A DNA stretch of 64,000 bases. Origin: Linyphia triangularis (Eukaryota > Arthropoda > Arachnida > Araneae > Linyphiidae). Location of the stretch: NCBI GenBank assembly GCA_963978545.1, contig OZ021729.1:82936670-83000669 (forward strand), in the 5' to 3' direction. The notes under the pieces were generated by a model. It ran no database searches and was not told where the DNA came from. It saw nothing but the letters and a program-made list of their open reading frames with translations. Positions 12,700 to 23,740 of the stretch are shown piece by piece (position 1 is the first letter of the stretch; each line of letters begins with the position of its first letter). Both the position numbers and the translations under genes were made by a program.

Positions 12700-13470
12700 A
12701 ACCTACTTAAAATTGGAGTAGAGCTCTGAAATTTTCAGCATAAGTAGTTTTTTCCTTCTAATTGTATACATCACAAAACAGAAAGTTAAAATTTTAATTA
12801 GTTATTTTTTAATTAATTGTTTTAATTAATATATATGTTACAAAACGATATCTAATAGGGCTACAGCTCTGAAATTTTCAACTTAAGTAGCTTTGGCGTT
12901 TTAATTGGATTTCTAAAAAACAGAATTTTAAATTTTTATTTTGTTCTTTTTTGATTAATTCTTTTTAGTTAATAAATAAACATTTTACAAAACGATTACT
13001 AATGGGGCTACAGCTCTGAAATTTTCAACATAATTAGTTTTGGCTTTCTAATTGAACTTTTGAAAAACAGAATTTTAAATTTTTATTTAGTTTCTTTTTA
13101 ATTAATTTTCTTAATTAATTAATTAATATTTTACAAAACGATTTCTAATAGGACTACAGCTCTAAATTTTTCAACATAAGTAGTTTTGACCTTCCAATTG
13201 GACTTTAGAAAAACAGAATTTTAAATTTTTATTCAGTTTCTTTTTAATTCATTAATTAATTAATATATATTTTACAAAACGCTTTCAAATAGGGCTACAT
13301 TTCTGAAATTTTCAACACAAGTAGTTGTGGCTTTCTAATTGGACTGACAAAAGGAAGGTTAAAATTTTAATTTGTTTTTTAATTAATTTTTTCCTAAAAA
13401 GCGACTTCGAATAGGCCTAGAGTTCTGAAAGTTTCAACATAAGTAGTTTTGGTCTCTAATTTTGCTTTCC
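12700..13470 (+). repeat. Tandem array of about 140-bp units inside the Helitron
   Basis: Six units each contain ctctgaaattttcaacataag, a cttctaattgga block, a ttttaattaatt stretch and a caaaacgat block. The last unit is shorter (about 123 bp). Confidence 0.75.
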
Positions 13471-13584
13471 ACAAACACATGTTAAAATAATCTTAAAGGG
13501 GTGTTGTATTATTGTACTAAATGGGAATTTTTTTTTTCTCGACAAGGGAGAGGCTTCCAATATTAAGGCTTTACGTAGCAATTA

Positions 13585-13790
13585 GATTTTAGTGAGTGAA
13601 GTGAGCTTATGCTTACGCAGCAATGAAACTTTCAGCCAGCGAAGCGAGCCTATGCTTGCATAGCAATGAACCTTTCAACGAGTAAAGTAAGCCTGTGTTT
13701 ATGTGTCAATGAACTTTTCAGCAAACGAAGCGAGCTCGATTTGGCGTAGTGATGAATCTTCCTACTAGCGAAGCGCCAAAAACTGGTTCC
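13585..13790 (+). repeat. 43-bp minisatellite at the Helitron 3' end
   Basis: Four units of about 43 bp each contain agcgaagcgagc..atgc and cagcaatgaa..ttcagc motifs, starting near 13591, 13637, 13681 and 13724, plus a partial fifth. The ORF crossing it on the minus strand is a by-product. Confidence 0.7.
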
Positions 13791-13984
13791 TATACACGAA
13801 TGACAGTTTTCCGCAACGCGAGAGGCCTCACAGGTAGCTGAAATATTGCACATGATAAAATTTCGTAGTGAAGCACGGGTATTCAGCTAGTTTCAAATAA
13901 ATTTAATATTTTAAACAAAATATAAATTGATTTTTGTGTTTTAATGGCAAACCTAAAAATTTCGGGACCTGGAAAAACGCTTGA

Positions 13985-14580
13985 ATTACCCATATGTATA
14001 CATAGGGTAATGAAAGTATAGCATTCGGTCAAAAAAAAAAAAAAAAAAAAAAATCGATTTTGTATTTGCATTTCACCACGTTTTGAAACATTCGGCTTTC
14101 AAAAAAGTGATCTAGAAAAAATATACGTCTGTGGTCAGCATAACTCCCGAAAAAGTTGACCTACGATGTTCAATTTTAGTATGCGGGTATGTGGTGGCCA
14201 TGGGTACCATTTAGGTTTTCGTCAAAATTGCGCATGCGCACAAGGTAACTGCCATTGAAAAAATCATGTTTTTCAATTATTGCTAAAAAACGGCTCTAAC
14301 GATTTTCATCAAAATCACTGTGGAAATGCTTCTTAAGGTGTTCTAGATATACCCACCTTCGAAATTCTTATAAAAATGCTTTAATGGCGTAAAAAGTTGA
14401 AAAATGAATGCCTTCTACAAAAGTTCTCTTTCCTTGAGCATACCTCATCAACGATTGTTTTTTCTTCTCCCCTCAGATTCACTTATAATAAAGGATAATA
14501 TATAAAAACGGTAAATGACACAAGTCCACGTCAGTATGTAATTGAAAGTTGTGCGATGTTCCACACCCCTAGTTTTCATT
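13985..14580 (-). repeat. Dispersed repeat family G, copy in hAT1
   Basis: It shares gggtaatgaaagtatag.attcggtc, cagcataactcccgaa, gacctacgatgttcaa, gcatgcgc and cggctctaacgatt blocks with five other stretches of the window. Non-coding. Confidence 0.65.
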
Positions 14581-17378
14581 TCAATGGTAAACTATGCTAA
14601 AAAAAACACGCATTTAATCGGCGCCATTTGAACAACGTTTTAGTTTGTTTTGTTTTTTTAATTTCTAGAAAGTTATAATTTTATATAAGTAACTCAAAAA
14701 TTTAAATTATTTTTGAACATACTCGTTTCTGAAAACAAAATTCTTATAATATTATAACTATCTTGCTATATAACACTTATTATACTGGAGAAAATTAAAA
14801 AAAAAAAAAAACACCTTCACAACTAGTGAGAGATAATTTGTTACAATCACTGTCGTGTCTACTCGTTTCTGGATAGTAGAAATTACATTGGCCCGATGGG
14901 GCGATAGAGGATGAGTAATTTGTGAAAGATTCTCACGGTGATAATGTAGTGTAGAAAAAATTAACTTGAAACAAAAATGTTAGAGATAGCCCAGGTCCTT
15001 TTACCAAAATAATATTTCACAATAGATTTACAATATAATGGGACACACTAGTTTTATTACACATTATATAAAAAATACAACCTTCATTACAGTGGATTTC
15101 GAAACACAACGAACAACTCAGCCTGCTATAAGGATTCGAACCTAGCACCTTAAGAGTATGACAAGCAATCTTTGGAATTGCGTTAAACAAAATACGACAT
15201 TTCGTTTCTTTCTTAATTAATACAAATTAGAAGACCAAGAAGAGCTTATGATCCAGGAGGGTTGGTCTAGACAAAATAAATTACTGAATTTATAAAATAC
15301 ACATTATAAAAAACCGAATATGCAGAATGCATAATAGAAAATACCGAAATTGCAGAATTCGACATTTTCAATTATGTATTCCTATTATGCATTGTGTATA
15401 TTTTGTAAGTAAAGAAAGTCAAGCTGTTTGCATATCCTCACATGCCGAGAATTCTGTGAAAGAACATGTTCTTGACAAATTTATTATAAACTCCGAAAAT
15501 TTATTTTTTTAATTCTTTCAAAACTAGCTTTTATTTGTTACATACAAATCTAGTGAAAAAAAATTATAATAGTTTCAATTTAAAACCAGAGTAAAAAAAA
15601 TAAAAAAAATATTTTGTTTTTTTGCCGGATGGGATTTACCGGACCAATGTAACATAGACCTAATACATTAAAAATTAAAAAAAAAAATTAAAAATTCCAA
15701 AGATAAATATTCCACAACATTTTGTTGTCATAAATTATATTTCCTTTTTCCAAATTTACCAAAAATTAAGTTTACTTAATTTAAAAACACACTTGTAACA
15801 CATTACAATATAAGAAAAACGCAGTTTCATTCCAATGCATTGATAGTTTGAATATAGAAAGAGAAATAAAATAATTTCCTTATTATTATTTTTTTATACT
15901 CAAAATAATAATAATAATAAAACATATAAGCATTAATATCTGCTGAAATTAATTGAAAAGATCTCACCCCCCTCCCCGCGAGCATTTCAACACTGTCCTA
16001 ATAATGAAATCAACAGCATATCCGAGAAACACGGAACTAGTTCTGTAGAAGCTCCCGTTCCGACACAGAGCGGGAATGAGCAGAGAATAAGTGAACGGGA
16101 ATAGTTCAAATGAACTAGCTCTTTACGGAGCAGTTCAAACTGAGCCGTTCGGAAAGAGCAACTCAGCTCAACTGTTCTGAACAGAGCTGGTTGAAAAGAA
16201 CTGGCTCTTTGAAACAAACCTGCTCATCGATAGTACTCCATATCGATGTTGTTCATCGTCCATCTACTCTGCGCCTGCGCAACGCAGCCCTGCTGTTAGG
16301 AGAGAGATCACGGATAAAGAATGTGTGTGTGGAGGGAGAGGGGGAAACGAAACCTTCTTCCTCAAGTGCGACGTCAGAGGTGTGACGCATAGGATCGGAG
16401 CTGGAAGGATATCATCGAAGAATGTTAAGGAACAGGGTTTTGGTGAGATCAAAGAACAGGATGTTCTTGCTCTTTTTAAGGAACAGGCTCAAAATAGCAG
16501 ACTGTTCTTTTATTTCCCATCCCTACCGCTTGATTTTGTCTTTTGCTATTTGAATTTTCATTTATAAAAGATAGACATTAAATGAAAACAATTTATGTCA
16601 TTTCATGATGTGATTCTTTTTAGTACCTACTCATCCAATGCAAGTCAAGGAGGTTCTGTAGAAAGTAGTTTCTAAATGCACTGGACTGGAAGATTGTAAC
16701 ATCACGAGTAAATTCCTTTTAAGTTTCACAATCCAGTATGGAATTTTCGGAATCAGAAAAATGTACTGATTTGATACTCATCTCGGAATCGCAGCATTAT
16801 GAACTCCCTGAAAGGGTTAATAACAATTAACCCTCAAAGCGTAAGGGAGAAAATTCCCATAACCAATCACTCGTCTCCGAAAGGTAGATGCCGGAATGGG
16901 AAAGGAAGTCTCACCCACGTGACCTGCACACGTGATCGATCGGTCCAATAGCGCTGCTCCGGCCAATTAGGCTAATGAATAGGGAATTTCAAGTGCAAGG
17001 GTATCCGTCAAGAGGAAAGATTAGATAAGAAAAAAAAAAAAAGTGTCGAATTTATTATTAACCACTTTTTTTTTTTTATTTGATCGAAGTCTTCATTTTT
17101 ATTTTTGAACATCTATTATCTTAAGCGGGTGATTTTTTTTTTTGTTTTAATATGTTTATGGAGGGGTATTAATCTGGTGAAATTGGGATAATGCGTCATT
17201 CGAAGAAAGACTCTTCAGTTATTTAATCTTGCATATTATTTCTGAAAGGTGTTTTCTTTCTTAGACGATTTCGTTTTCTCTCTTTATACGTAACAAAAAT
17301 TGATAAATGATGTACTAATTATTAAAGGCTTAGAATTTATGTTTCTAATGAATAACTAGCATTATGTTATTTGTTAGA

Positions 17379-17559
17379 TTGGTTGGTTGATTTTAGATTA
17401 TCTGGCGCGTCAGCAACACTAGGGCTGTAATGCGCCGAAACATTCGTCATTAGACAAGCCAACATGCATTTACAAACACCCATGCCTAACACGGGACTCG
17501 GAACCCGCAATCTCGTGGTCTAGAAGCTGGTATGCTAACCACTATACCGTTTGGTCGGC
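17379..17559 (-). mobile_element. tRNA-derived SINE, family S, copy 3
   Basis: Full-length and reverse-oriented, flanked by TSD tgttatttgttaga / tgttatttgtaaga. Confidence 0.85.
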
Positions 17560-17752
17560 TGTTATTTGTAAGAAAATCAAAGTTAAAAAAAAAAAAATCC
17601 AGAAATATTCATTTTATTTTCATAGTATGCAATAGATGGCAGCACTTTAAAAAAGAGAAAACTACAAATTAGGCCTACTGAAAAAAACCACCAAGGAATC
17701 TTTTAAACCAGCGTTCGCCACTAACTTTTACAGGTGGGCCGTATGACGGTTG

Positions 17753-18612
17753 TTGACCAACGGATTCATGGGATCTATTAATTTTTCTCTACATTCTATA
17801 ACAAAAAAAAACAACTCAAACTGATATTCGATGGGTTCCAGAACTTGCAGTTGCTTCTCAGACTATTATATCTCTCAGCAAAATTGTATGCAATATCTAA
17901 CTGTGATCAACTTTCCAAAAAACAATGCCTCTAAGCAATCTGAAACGAGCAGGTTGTTCACGTGACTTAATAATGCACTACGTTATTTTAAACTATATAT
18001 ATGGTCTATGGCTGATATCCCATAGCGGATGAAAAACCCTTCGTTTTACATTTATCACGCACAACTATGAATTCGCTTTTTATCGCTTAAGTCCACCTCT
18101 CCGGCGATAGATACTTTATTCTTTTTAATATTAAGTCAAGTTAGCGATAAATATTACATCATCAGTTAATGCAATATTTATCGTCAACTTGACTCACTTT
18201 TAAAAGATGAAAGTATTTTTCACCAGAGAGGTGAAATCGTCTGTCCTCTGATCTCTCTAACTGCAACTTCTGGATGGTCCAGACTTGGTTGAATCCGAAA
18301 AAAGTTTAACAATCACCATAGAGATCTACATTAGCGACTCTCTCAAACTAGTTAGAATGTGTTTGTAACCATGGGCAGCTAATTAGATAGCATTGTCGGG
18401 GAAGTATTCAATTGGCATCATCTGCTTGCAGAGTAGAAACCGCTTATAAGCTATACAGAAGTTGTAGTTGGAGATCGTTGAAAATTAAAGAGAGGTCGGT
18501 TACCAAATAAAAAAAGATAGCTCATTATTTGATAAGTTATGACATGGTAGGCAATTGGGTTAAGTTCAACTCATTCAAATCTTGAATTCGGCCCTTTTTT
18601 AACCGGAAGACC
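17753..18612. repeat. Degenerate M-family remnant
   Basis: 17753-17868 matches the right arm of the M MITEs (gttccagaacttgcagt..cttctcagacta). 18100-18230 and 18480-18612 match their interior (ttggcaagttatg-like and accaaataaaa blocks) but are heavily diverged. A piece of an hAT end (cagcgttcgccac, 17712) directly precedes it. Element Q1 is inserted at the right edge. Confidence 0.5.
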
Positions 18613-18695
18613 CATTGATATTTGTATATGAGACCGAAAAGTAAGGTGACTGATGTCATATTAATCACTGTATTATATATTTGGAGATAAATACA

Positions 18696-18923
18696 TCACT
18701 GTCCTTCAAAGTAGTTCCCGCCCTCTACAATACACTTCTGACAACGTTCATACAAGTTCTGGAAACTTCAGAAGAAGTCCTCCTTTGAGACTGTCTTAAG
18801 TTCCTTGGTAACAGCAGCTTGAATGTCTGAGATGCTTGAAAATCGGTTTCCCTTCGGTGCCAATTTCAGTTGTGGAAAGAGGAAAAAATCTGTTGGCGCT
18901 AGATCAGGGGAATGAGGAGGGTG
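18696..18923 (-). pseudogene. mariner transposase C-terminal fragment, left arm
   Basis: The minus-strand reading gives HPPHSPDLAPTDFFLFPQLK, the mariner block containing the last catalytic Asp (SPDLAPxDFFLFP). It then runs SISDIQAAVTKELK and, after an in-frame TGA, NLYERCQKCIVEGGNYFEG to a terminal stop. It is only the last 75 or so codons of the roughly 340-residue family, so it is non-functional. Confidence 0.85.
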
Positions 18924-18934
18924 TAGTACTGTAA

Positions 18935-19108
18935 CTGAAATTGGCACCGAAGGGAAACCGATTTTCTAGCATCTCAGACATTCAAGCTGCTGTTACCAAG
19001 GAACTTAAGACAGTCTCAAAGGAGGACTTCTTCTGAAGTTTCCAGAACTTGTATGAACGTTGTCAGAAGTGTATTGTAGAGGGCGGGAACTACTTTGAAG
19101 GACAGTGA
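18935..19108 (+). pseudogene. mariner transposase C-terminal fragment, right arm
   Basis: The plus-strand reading repeats the left arm from LKLAPKGNRFSSISDIQAAV to NYFEGQ and stop, with the TGA at the same codon. It lacks the catalytic SPDLAP block. Sharing the same nonsense codon shows that the two arms derive from one already dead copy, or were homogenised. Confidence 0.8.
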
Positions 19109-19533
19109 TGTGTTTATCTGCAAATATATAATACAATGATTATGACATCAGTCACCTTACTTTTCGGTCTCACCTTGTAGATAAACAACTGGATAGACTG
19201 CTCAACGCTGAATCCTTTCCCATATCGTTGGGTGGACGAAAAATACGGATTACCGAGGATTGAAAGAACAAATCTTAGATACTACTCAACAGAACTGTCA
19301 ACAGTAGACCTTAATTAGTAATAATGTGGCAAAAAATATCTACTCTAGCGATTTACAAGATTTCTCCTATTCAAACACGACTACAGAAGTGAACTGTGAT
19401 TGGATAATCGTCCACCCATCATCAACCCACCGGCGCGTTTTCTCCCCTTGCATTGCCATCGGAGCAGTCTATCCAGTCGTTTATTTATATCGATGGGAAG
19501 ACCAGAATATATATAATCTATAACGTGACTTGC

Positions 19534-19650
19534 CTTTTGTCCCGCTTGTGTATAGATGTGAGATGATGAGTCCTGTTGCTGTTGTTGTGCCATGGCTGCA
19601 CTTTGCTGCTTTCTGCGGTTAGAGCAGGTGTTACACACCCACACAGACCT
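19534..19650 (-). CDS. Internal exon B: end of the zinc finger plus Gln/Ser linker
   Basis: This 39-residue exon is in phase 0 at both ends. It begins RSVWVCNTC, supplying the last cysteine pair and the Trp-x-Cys signature that closes RIM/Piccolo/Rabphilin fingers. A basic NRRK, a run of five Gln and a Ser-rich linker follow. The acceptor is ttgtgttgcag just before 19650. The donor is aag|gcaagt, a GC donor with otherwise perfect consensus. Splicing at the nearby GT (4 bases on) would shift the frame and meet a stop after 16 codons of exon C, so the GC site is the one that makes sense. A family Q MITE ends 38 bp downstream of the donor in the intron. Confidence 0.85.
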
Positions 19651-19799
19651 CTGCAACACAAAACACATAAATGCAAAAGCAATCACAGAAGTTCAAATAC
19701 TAAATTGTGAGCACACTCACACCAATCCAAACTAGAACGTATACATTAAAAGATGTTTTTCTAAAAGGTAGACAAAGTTAGTTTACCGTATTGATTCAA

Positions 19800-20491
19800 A
19801 AACAAAATAATCGTCTTAGGGCATGGCCTTAATCATGAGACTTAAGTCCACACCCTATACAAAGATATTGTTTTTTTATTTGAGTTTTATAAAACATCTA
19901 TACAACTGAACAACATTAGCATTACATCTCTTTTTATACAAGCAGGTGGAGCAGGCGCATGACCACGCATTGCTCTTCCTGCGCATGCCCAAACATAATA
20001 CGGACACCGGACCTCACGTCTGACCAATTGAAAACAATACCCTTTAGTCTGAGAGGCGACTGCAATTTTTGGACCTCATCTAACATCATTCTGAATTTTT
20101 TATAGAAATTGAAGAAAAGTGAGTAGATTATTTCTACTGGTCTGCCTTGGCAAAAATGGCCGAAACTGATAAAAAATCGAATTGGAATGAGTTGAACTAA
20201 AACCCGATTGCCAAATATGTCATAACTTGCCAAAAAGAGAACAAACTTATTCGTCTGGCAACCCACTTCATTTTGATTTTCAATGAGAAAAAGCGCAAAC
20301 GATTTCTGATCTCTGGCTCGGAAAACTTAGTATCTTTTAAAAGTAAGCCAAATTGGCGACATCAGTTACGTCATAAGTGACGTAATGTTTATCGCCAATT
20401 TGGCTCATTTGTGAAAGAGGCAAGTAAGCCATAGTCACACATCCGAATCGTCTGCAACCTTCTTAATTGAAAATTAAAGAGTAAGGGTTTC

Positions 20492-20551
<60 letters not shown>

Positions 20552-20860
20552 CATTATTTGGCAAGTTATGGCACATTTGGCAATTGGATTTAGTTCAAAC
20601 TTATTAAAAATCGATTTTTGACTAGTTTCGGCCATTTTTGCCACGGCAGACCAGTAGATTCGTAATCTACTCACTTTTCTTTAATTTCTATAAAAAATTC
20701 AGAATGATGTTCGATGAGGTCCAAAAATTGCAGTCGCCTCTCAGTCTACTTGGGCTTAAGGTCCAGGGTTGATACACATCGATGGGAATTGTGACTAGAC
20801 ATAAGTAGACTGTAAATACGAAAATTAAAGCTTTTGTTCTGTATTTTGGATCCCAAGGGT
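19800..20860. repeat. Repeat R1, split by MITE M2
   Basis: 19835-20044 (acatctctttttatacaagcagg, tcctgcgcatgcccaa, gacaccggacc) matches R2 at 29530-29685. The repeat resumes after M2 with gggcttaaggtccagggt, matching 30152-30170. Confidence 0.6.
20045..20748. mobile_element. Long-arm TA-MITE, family M, copy M2
   Basis: The same arms as M1 start TAGTCTGAGAGGCGACTGC and mirror at 20741-20748, with TA at both ends. It is inserted in R1; R2 at 30145-30160 shows the uninterrupted sequence. The loop side carries a long poly(A), about 58 bp near 20490-20548. Confidence 0.85.
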
Positions 20861-22742
20861 AGTCCAATAATATACAGATGAAGGAATTATTTAATTACTT
20901 TTTATTATCACTTTTAATTCGACTCGATTGATAGCGTCCCACAAAAATTTCGTTTAACACTTCACTTCTGCCTACTATGTACAATTATCTCTTAAGGATA
21001 CAGTTAATATATGCTTTGTTATTTATATTAGAATTACCTTATATATTTCTTTAATTTGCTTTCAGGAATTGTGTATTTTATTGATCCGACTTTTAAAAAA
21101 AAAAAAAAGTTTTTGGAAATTTTGCTTACTTTGGGTTTGATACAGACACAATATTTTGTTAAATATTTTATTGAAAAACCATTAAGATAATTTATGGTAT
21201 GAATTATAAGTAATTTAATGTAAAAATGAAGTGATTTTTTTAAACATATCAAATTTAAAAAATGTCAAAATTTTGAAGTTTTTTAATTAAAAATATATAT
21301 ATATGTAATAGAAATCCTTTTTTAGAACCGACAGTTAAATTAATTCCTCTTTCCAAAGCACAAAACCCTCTTTAATCAATTCATTCAACAACTTATTTAG
21401 GATAACTTCCCACGCCAATTTAATGTGTGAGATCTTTGCGGAATCAGCAGTCTTGTTAGTCATTTCCCATAATTAGTATTCCGTTCTGGCGCCAATATGC
21501 TTGCCTTCTCACTACAATATTTATTATATAAAATTGTTGAATCAGCTTGTCTCACGCTGCCAGATTTTTTAGATAACTATGTTCTCTGTTCGACATTACT
21601 ATGTATGAGATTCTATTCCCTGTCATTATGTTGTAAAGACGTAACTTTAACGCTCTCTCTCTCCGGTTCATTCGGTTTATATCTTAATAAATGTGTTTTA
21701 TTGTTAAAAATGGACTCTTCACTATAGTTCCACGACCACGCTGCAATAACCTTAATTAAAATGGATTAATTCATTACATAAGTCGACAGGATAATCTTTA
21801 AAGTGATAATATATTACATATATATATTTTTAAACGGAAAATTTAAAATAGTTTAGAAGATTCAAAGTATAATACAGTGCTGCGTTAAAAATTTCAGAAA
21901 AATTATTCTAAAAATAATTTTTTTTAGAATTTCTGAGTCTTGGACGCCATGAAATTGAATGCGACAGTTACAACCCCTCCCTTTGTAAAACTATATTCAC
22001 GACGAAACAGACACCCCCACTGAAGTAGAAGACACTTATACACGAGTTCCTGAAGGAAAGGGTGAGATGGGTGTAATGACGTCATAACAAACGATCCGTT
22101 GATGAGAGGAATGAGTAATGACGACAATGGCTCCGTCTGTCGGTGGCATCAGGAATCGATGGCAGTCCTCAATTACAAGGGAAAGGGAACATCGCTCACA
22201 CGTGGTCATAAAACTGTCAGATTTTTGCGACCGAGTGATGTATTGGACATCTAATGATAACGACGACGATCTTTTCTACAAAACTCTGGTGGCGGTCTGT
22301 TAAGTAGCTAGTTTGAATAACATTAACCCTCTAATGAACATGCTTCGGAAAGACATTTTTTTTTTTTATATATATATAATGAATCATTTACTAAAGGTTA
22401 TATAGTATATTATTTCTGGAGGAATTTTTCTAATACAAAATAACGCGGCGAGCAAATAATTAGGCACTCATTGTATTTTGTATCCGTTCTACAAGTACAA
22501 TAATCGTTAAAGTAAGATAGTGGAGTGTTTTTGTTTTACTTATTTAGTTTATTTGTTGAGTAGGGCCAGATTTCTTCATCAATATGAAGATTTGAATACT
22601 AAAATCTGAATTTCTTTGAAGTTAGTATGTCTAAATAACTTTTCTGAAAATTAGTCATAGTTTTCTTTACTATCATTTTTCTTTTTAGTAATGTCCATCC
22701 TTCGATGTTTGGACTAGGATATGGTATTTGGTCGTGGTTGGA

Positions 22743-22924
22743 TTGGTTGGTTGTTTTCAGATTATCTGGCGCCGTCAGCAACACGAGGGCTATAACGCGC
22801 CGAAACATTCTTCACTAGACCAGCCAACATACATTTACAAACACCCATGCCTAACACGGGACTCGGAACCCGCAACCTCGCGGTCTAGAAGCTAGCACGC
22901 TAACCACTATACCGTTTGGTCGGC
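22743..22924 (-). mobile_element. tRNA-derived SINE, family S, copy 4
   Basis: Full-length and reverse-oriented, with TSD ggtcgtggttgga / ggtcgtggttaga. Confidence 0.85.
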
Positions 22925-23254
22925 GGTCGTGGTTAGAAAACATAGGTGGGACAATTTTGATGAAAATAATTTATTTCATACGAAATAAACAGATTGGATG
23001 GATATCTAATTTATATATATTTACGTAATTTCCCTTCCAAATGTTTTTATGTCTAGTTAATCTTAGCAAGACGAAGCAATATATTTTTCAAGCTATTTGT
23101 TTCTAGTGACATACAGTAAAGCATTTGTATAACATTAAATCTGCATATAACGATATTTTATTTAGGCCCAGCATAATTGCTCACTCTATGCATTTTGAAC
23201 CTAGATGCACATGTCTAGCATGATTATTTTATCTCTTCAAAAAGCAAGTAGTAT

Positions 23255-23740
23255 ATGTGTGTAGTGGTCTCGAGTACGAATCACAGATACAACACCTAGG
23301 CACAAGTGGTCACTTTTGTCTAATGATTAACGTGCCTGTCTACGGATCATAGAGACCCTGTTTCGACTCCTCATTAGCGCAAATCGCTACATTGGTGACT
23401 ATAGGACAGCAGAATCATGCTGCCATCTATCGGCGCCTTCTGAAAATACTGCACGACTTCCACAGACCACCTCAGCTAGCAACCTTCGGCGACTCACTGC
23501 CGTAGAGAAACCGTTGGCGACTCACGGTCACACAGCAAGCAACCACTGGCCACTCACACGCAAGCAACTCAATCGTTCACCCCTTCGCGACTCACTGGGA
23601 AGGGCTGTGTGGTGATCTCGGGTACAAATACAACACCTAGGCACTAGTGGTCACTTTTGTCTAGTGGTTAACACGCCGGTCTGCTGACCTAGGAGTCCCT
23701 GGTTCGACTCCGCGTTATCGAAAATAGGTGCATGTTCCAA
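23255..23740 (+). repeat. Duplicated tRNA-like SINE-type segment
   Basis: Two direct copies (from about 23257 and 23609) contain caacacctaggcac.agtggtcac and a tRNA-like head (tagtggttaacacgccggtc ... ggttcgactcc). The 200 bp between them are a loose array of ggcgactcactg / agcaacc words. Confidence 0.55.

Larger units (their letters stand above)
12639..13890 (+). mobile_element. Non-autonomous Helitron
   Basis: It begins A|TCTATAATAGTAAAATAATC followed by a tctgtctgtctg stretch, and ends gaagcacgggtattcagCTAG|T, the invertebrate Helitron terminus inserted between A and T. It has no TSD, as expected. Internally there are about six 140-147-bp tandem units (ctctgaaattttcaac motif at 12720, 12864, 13010, 13157, 13297 and 13420) and a 43-bp array near the 3' end. 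No Rep/helicase is present. Confidence 0.75.
11843..16525. mobile_element. hAT-type element hAT1 (4.7 kb)
   Basis: The left end reads TAGAGATGTGATATTTACG and the right end is the reverse complement of TAGGGATGGGAAATAAAAG. It is flanked by a perfect 8-bp TSD CCGCTTGA (11835-11842, 16526-16533). Both subterminal regions are full of GAAC/GTTC half-palindromes (gaacag, gttctgaac). No transposase is recognisable. The interior contains a Helitron and a G-family repeat. Copies P2 and P3 show P without this element. 14590-15960 is AT-rich with no further structure seen. Confidence 0.85.
7124..16716. repeat. Palindromic repeat P1, expanded to 9.6 kb by nested insertions
   Basis: P1 can be followed from taataaggatctttcccta (7124) through gaaatccttacgtcaatgc-like sequence (about 11790-11842) to ctaaatgcactggactggaag (about 16680). 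Copy P2 (26590-27175) and copy P3 (39950-40330) contain the same sequence without the interruptions. M1 (7197-7876), the CAGGGTG element (7965-11787) and hAT1 (11843-16525) are therefore insertions. P is itself roughly palindromic. Its coding capacity is nil. Confidence 0.75.
18621..19177. mobile_element. Palindromic mariner-derived element inside Q1
   Basis: Two long inverted arms (gtgagaccgaaaagtaaggtg at the ends) are both made from the 3' part of a mariner transposase gene and flanked by TA (18619-18620, 19178-19179). The spacer between the arms is about 30 bp (including gtgtagtactgtaa). Removing it restores an ordinary Q element. Confidence 0.85.
18613..19495. mobile_element. 8-bp-TSD MITE, family Q, copy Q1 (interrupted)
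   Basis: The ends read CATTGATA...GATAAACAACTGG and, at the right, the inverse of CATCGATATAAATAAACGACTGG. The TSD GGAAGACC is perfect (18605-18612, 19496-19503). A mariner-derived palindrome was inserted at a TA 8 bp inside the left end. The 8-bp TSD points to hAT-type mobilisation. The right end lies 38 bp from exon B's donor. Confidence 0.85.
5382..19533 (-). other. Intron B-C (14.15 kb, GC-AG)
   Basis: This intron lies between exons B and C, with donor gcaagt and acceptor tttcag. About 9.6 kb of it is one nested repeat (about 7124-16716). It also holds a SINE (5543-5720), a pogo-like MITE (5769-5940), SINE 17379-17559, and a degenerate M-family stretch into which element Q1 inserted. No unassigned ORF here looks like an exon. 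5950-7120 and 16720-17370 are AT-rich and I see nothing specific in them. Confidence 0.75.

Noticed and set aside
19524..19531. GT donor (gca a|gt) just past exon B's GC site
   Set aside because: Using it shifts exon C out of frame to a stop after about 16 codons, whereas the GC donor gives an open reading frame through exon C.
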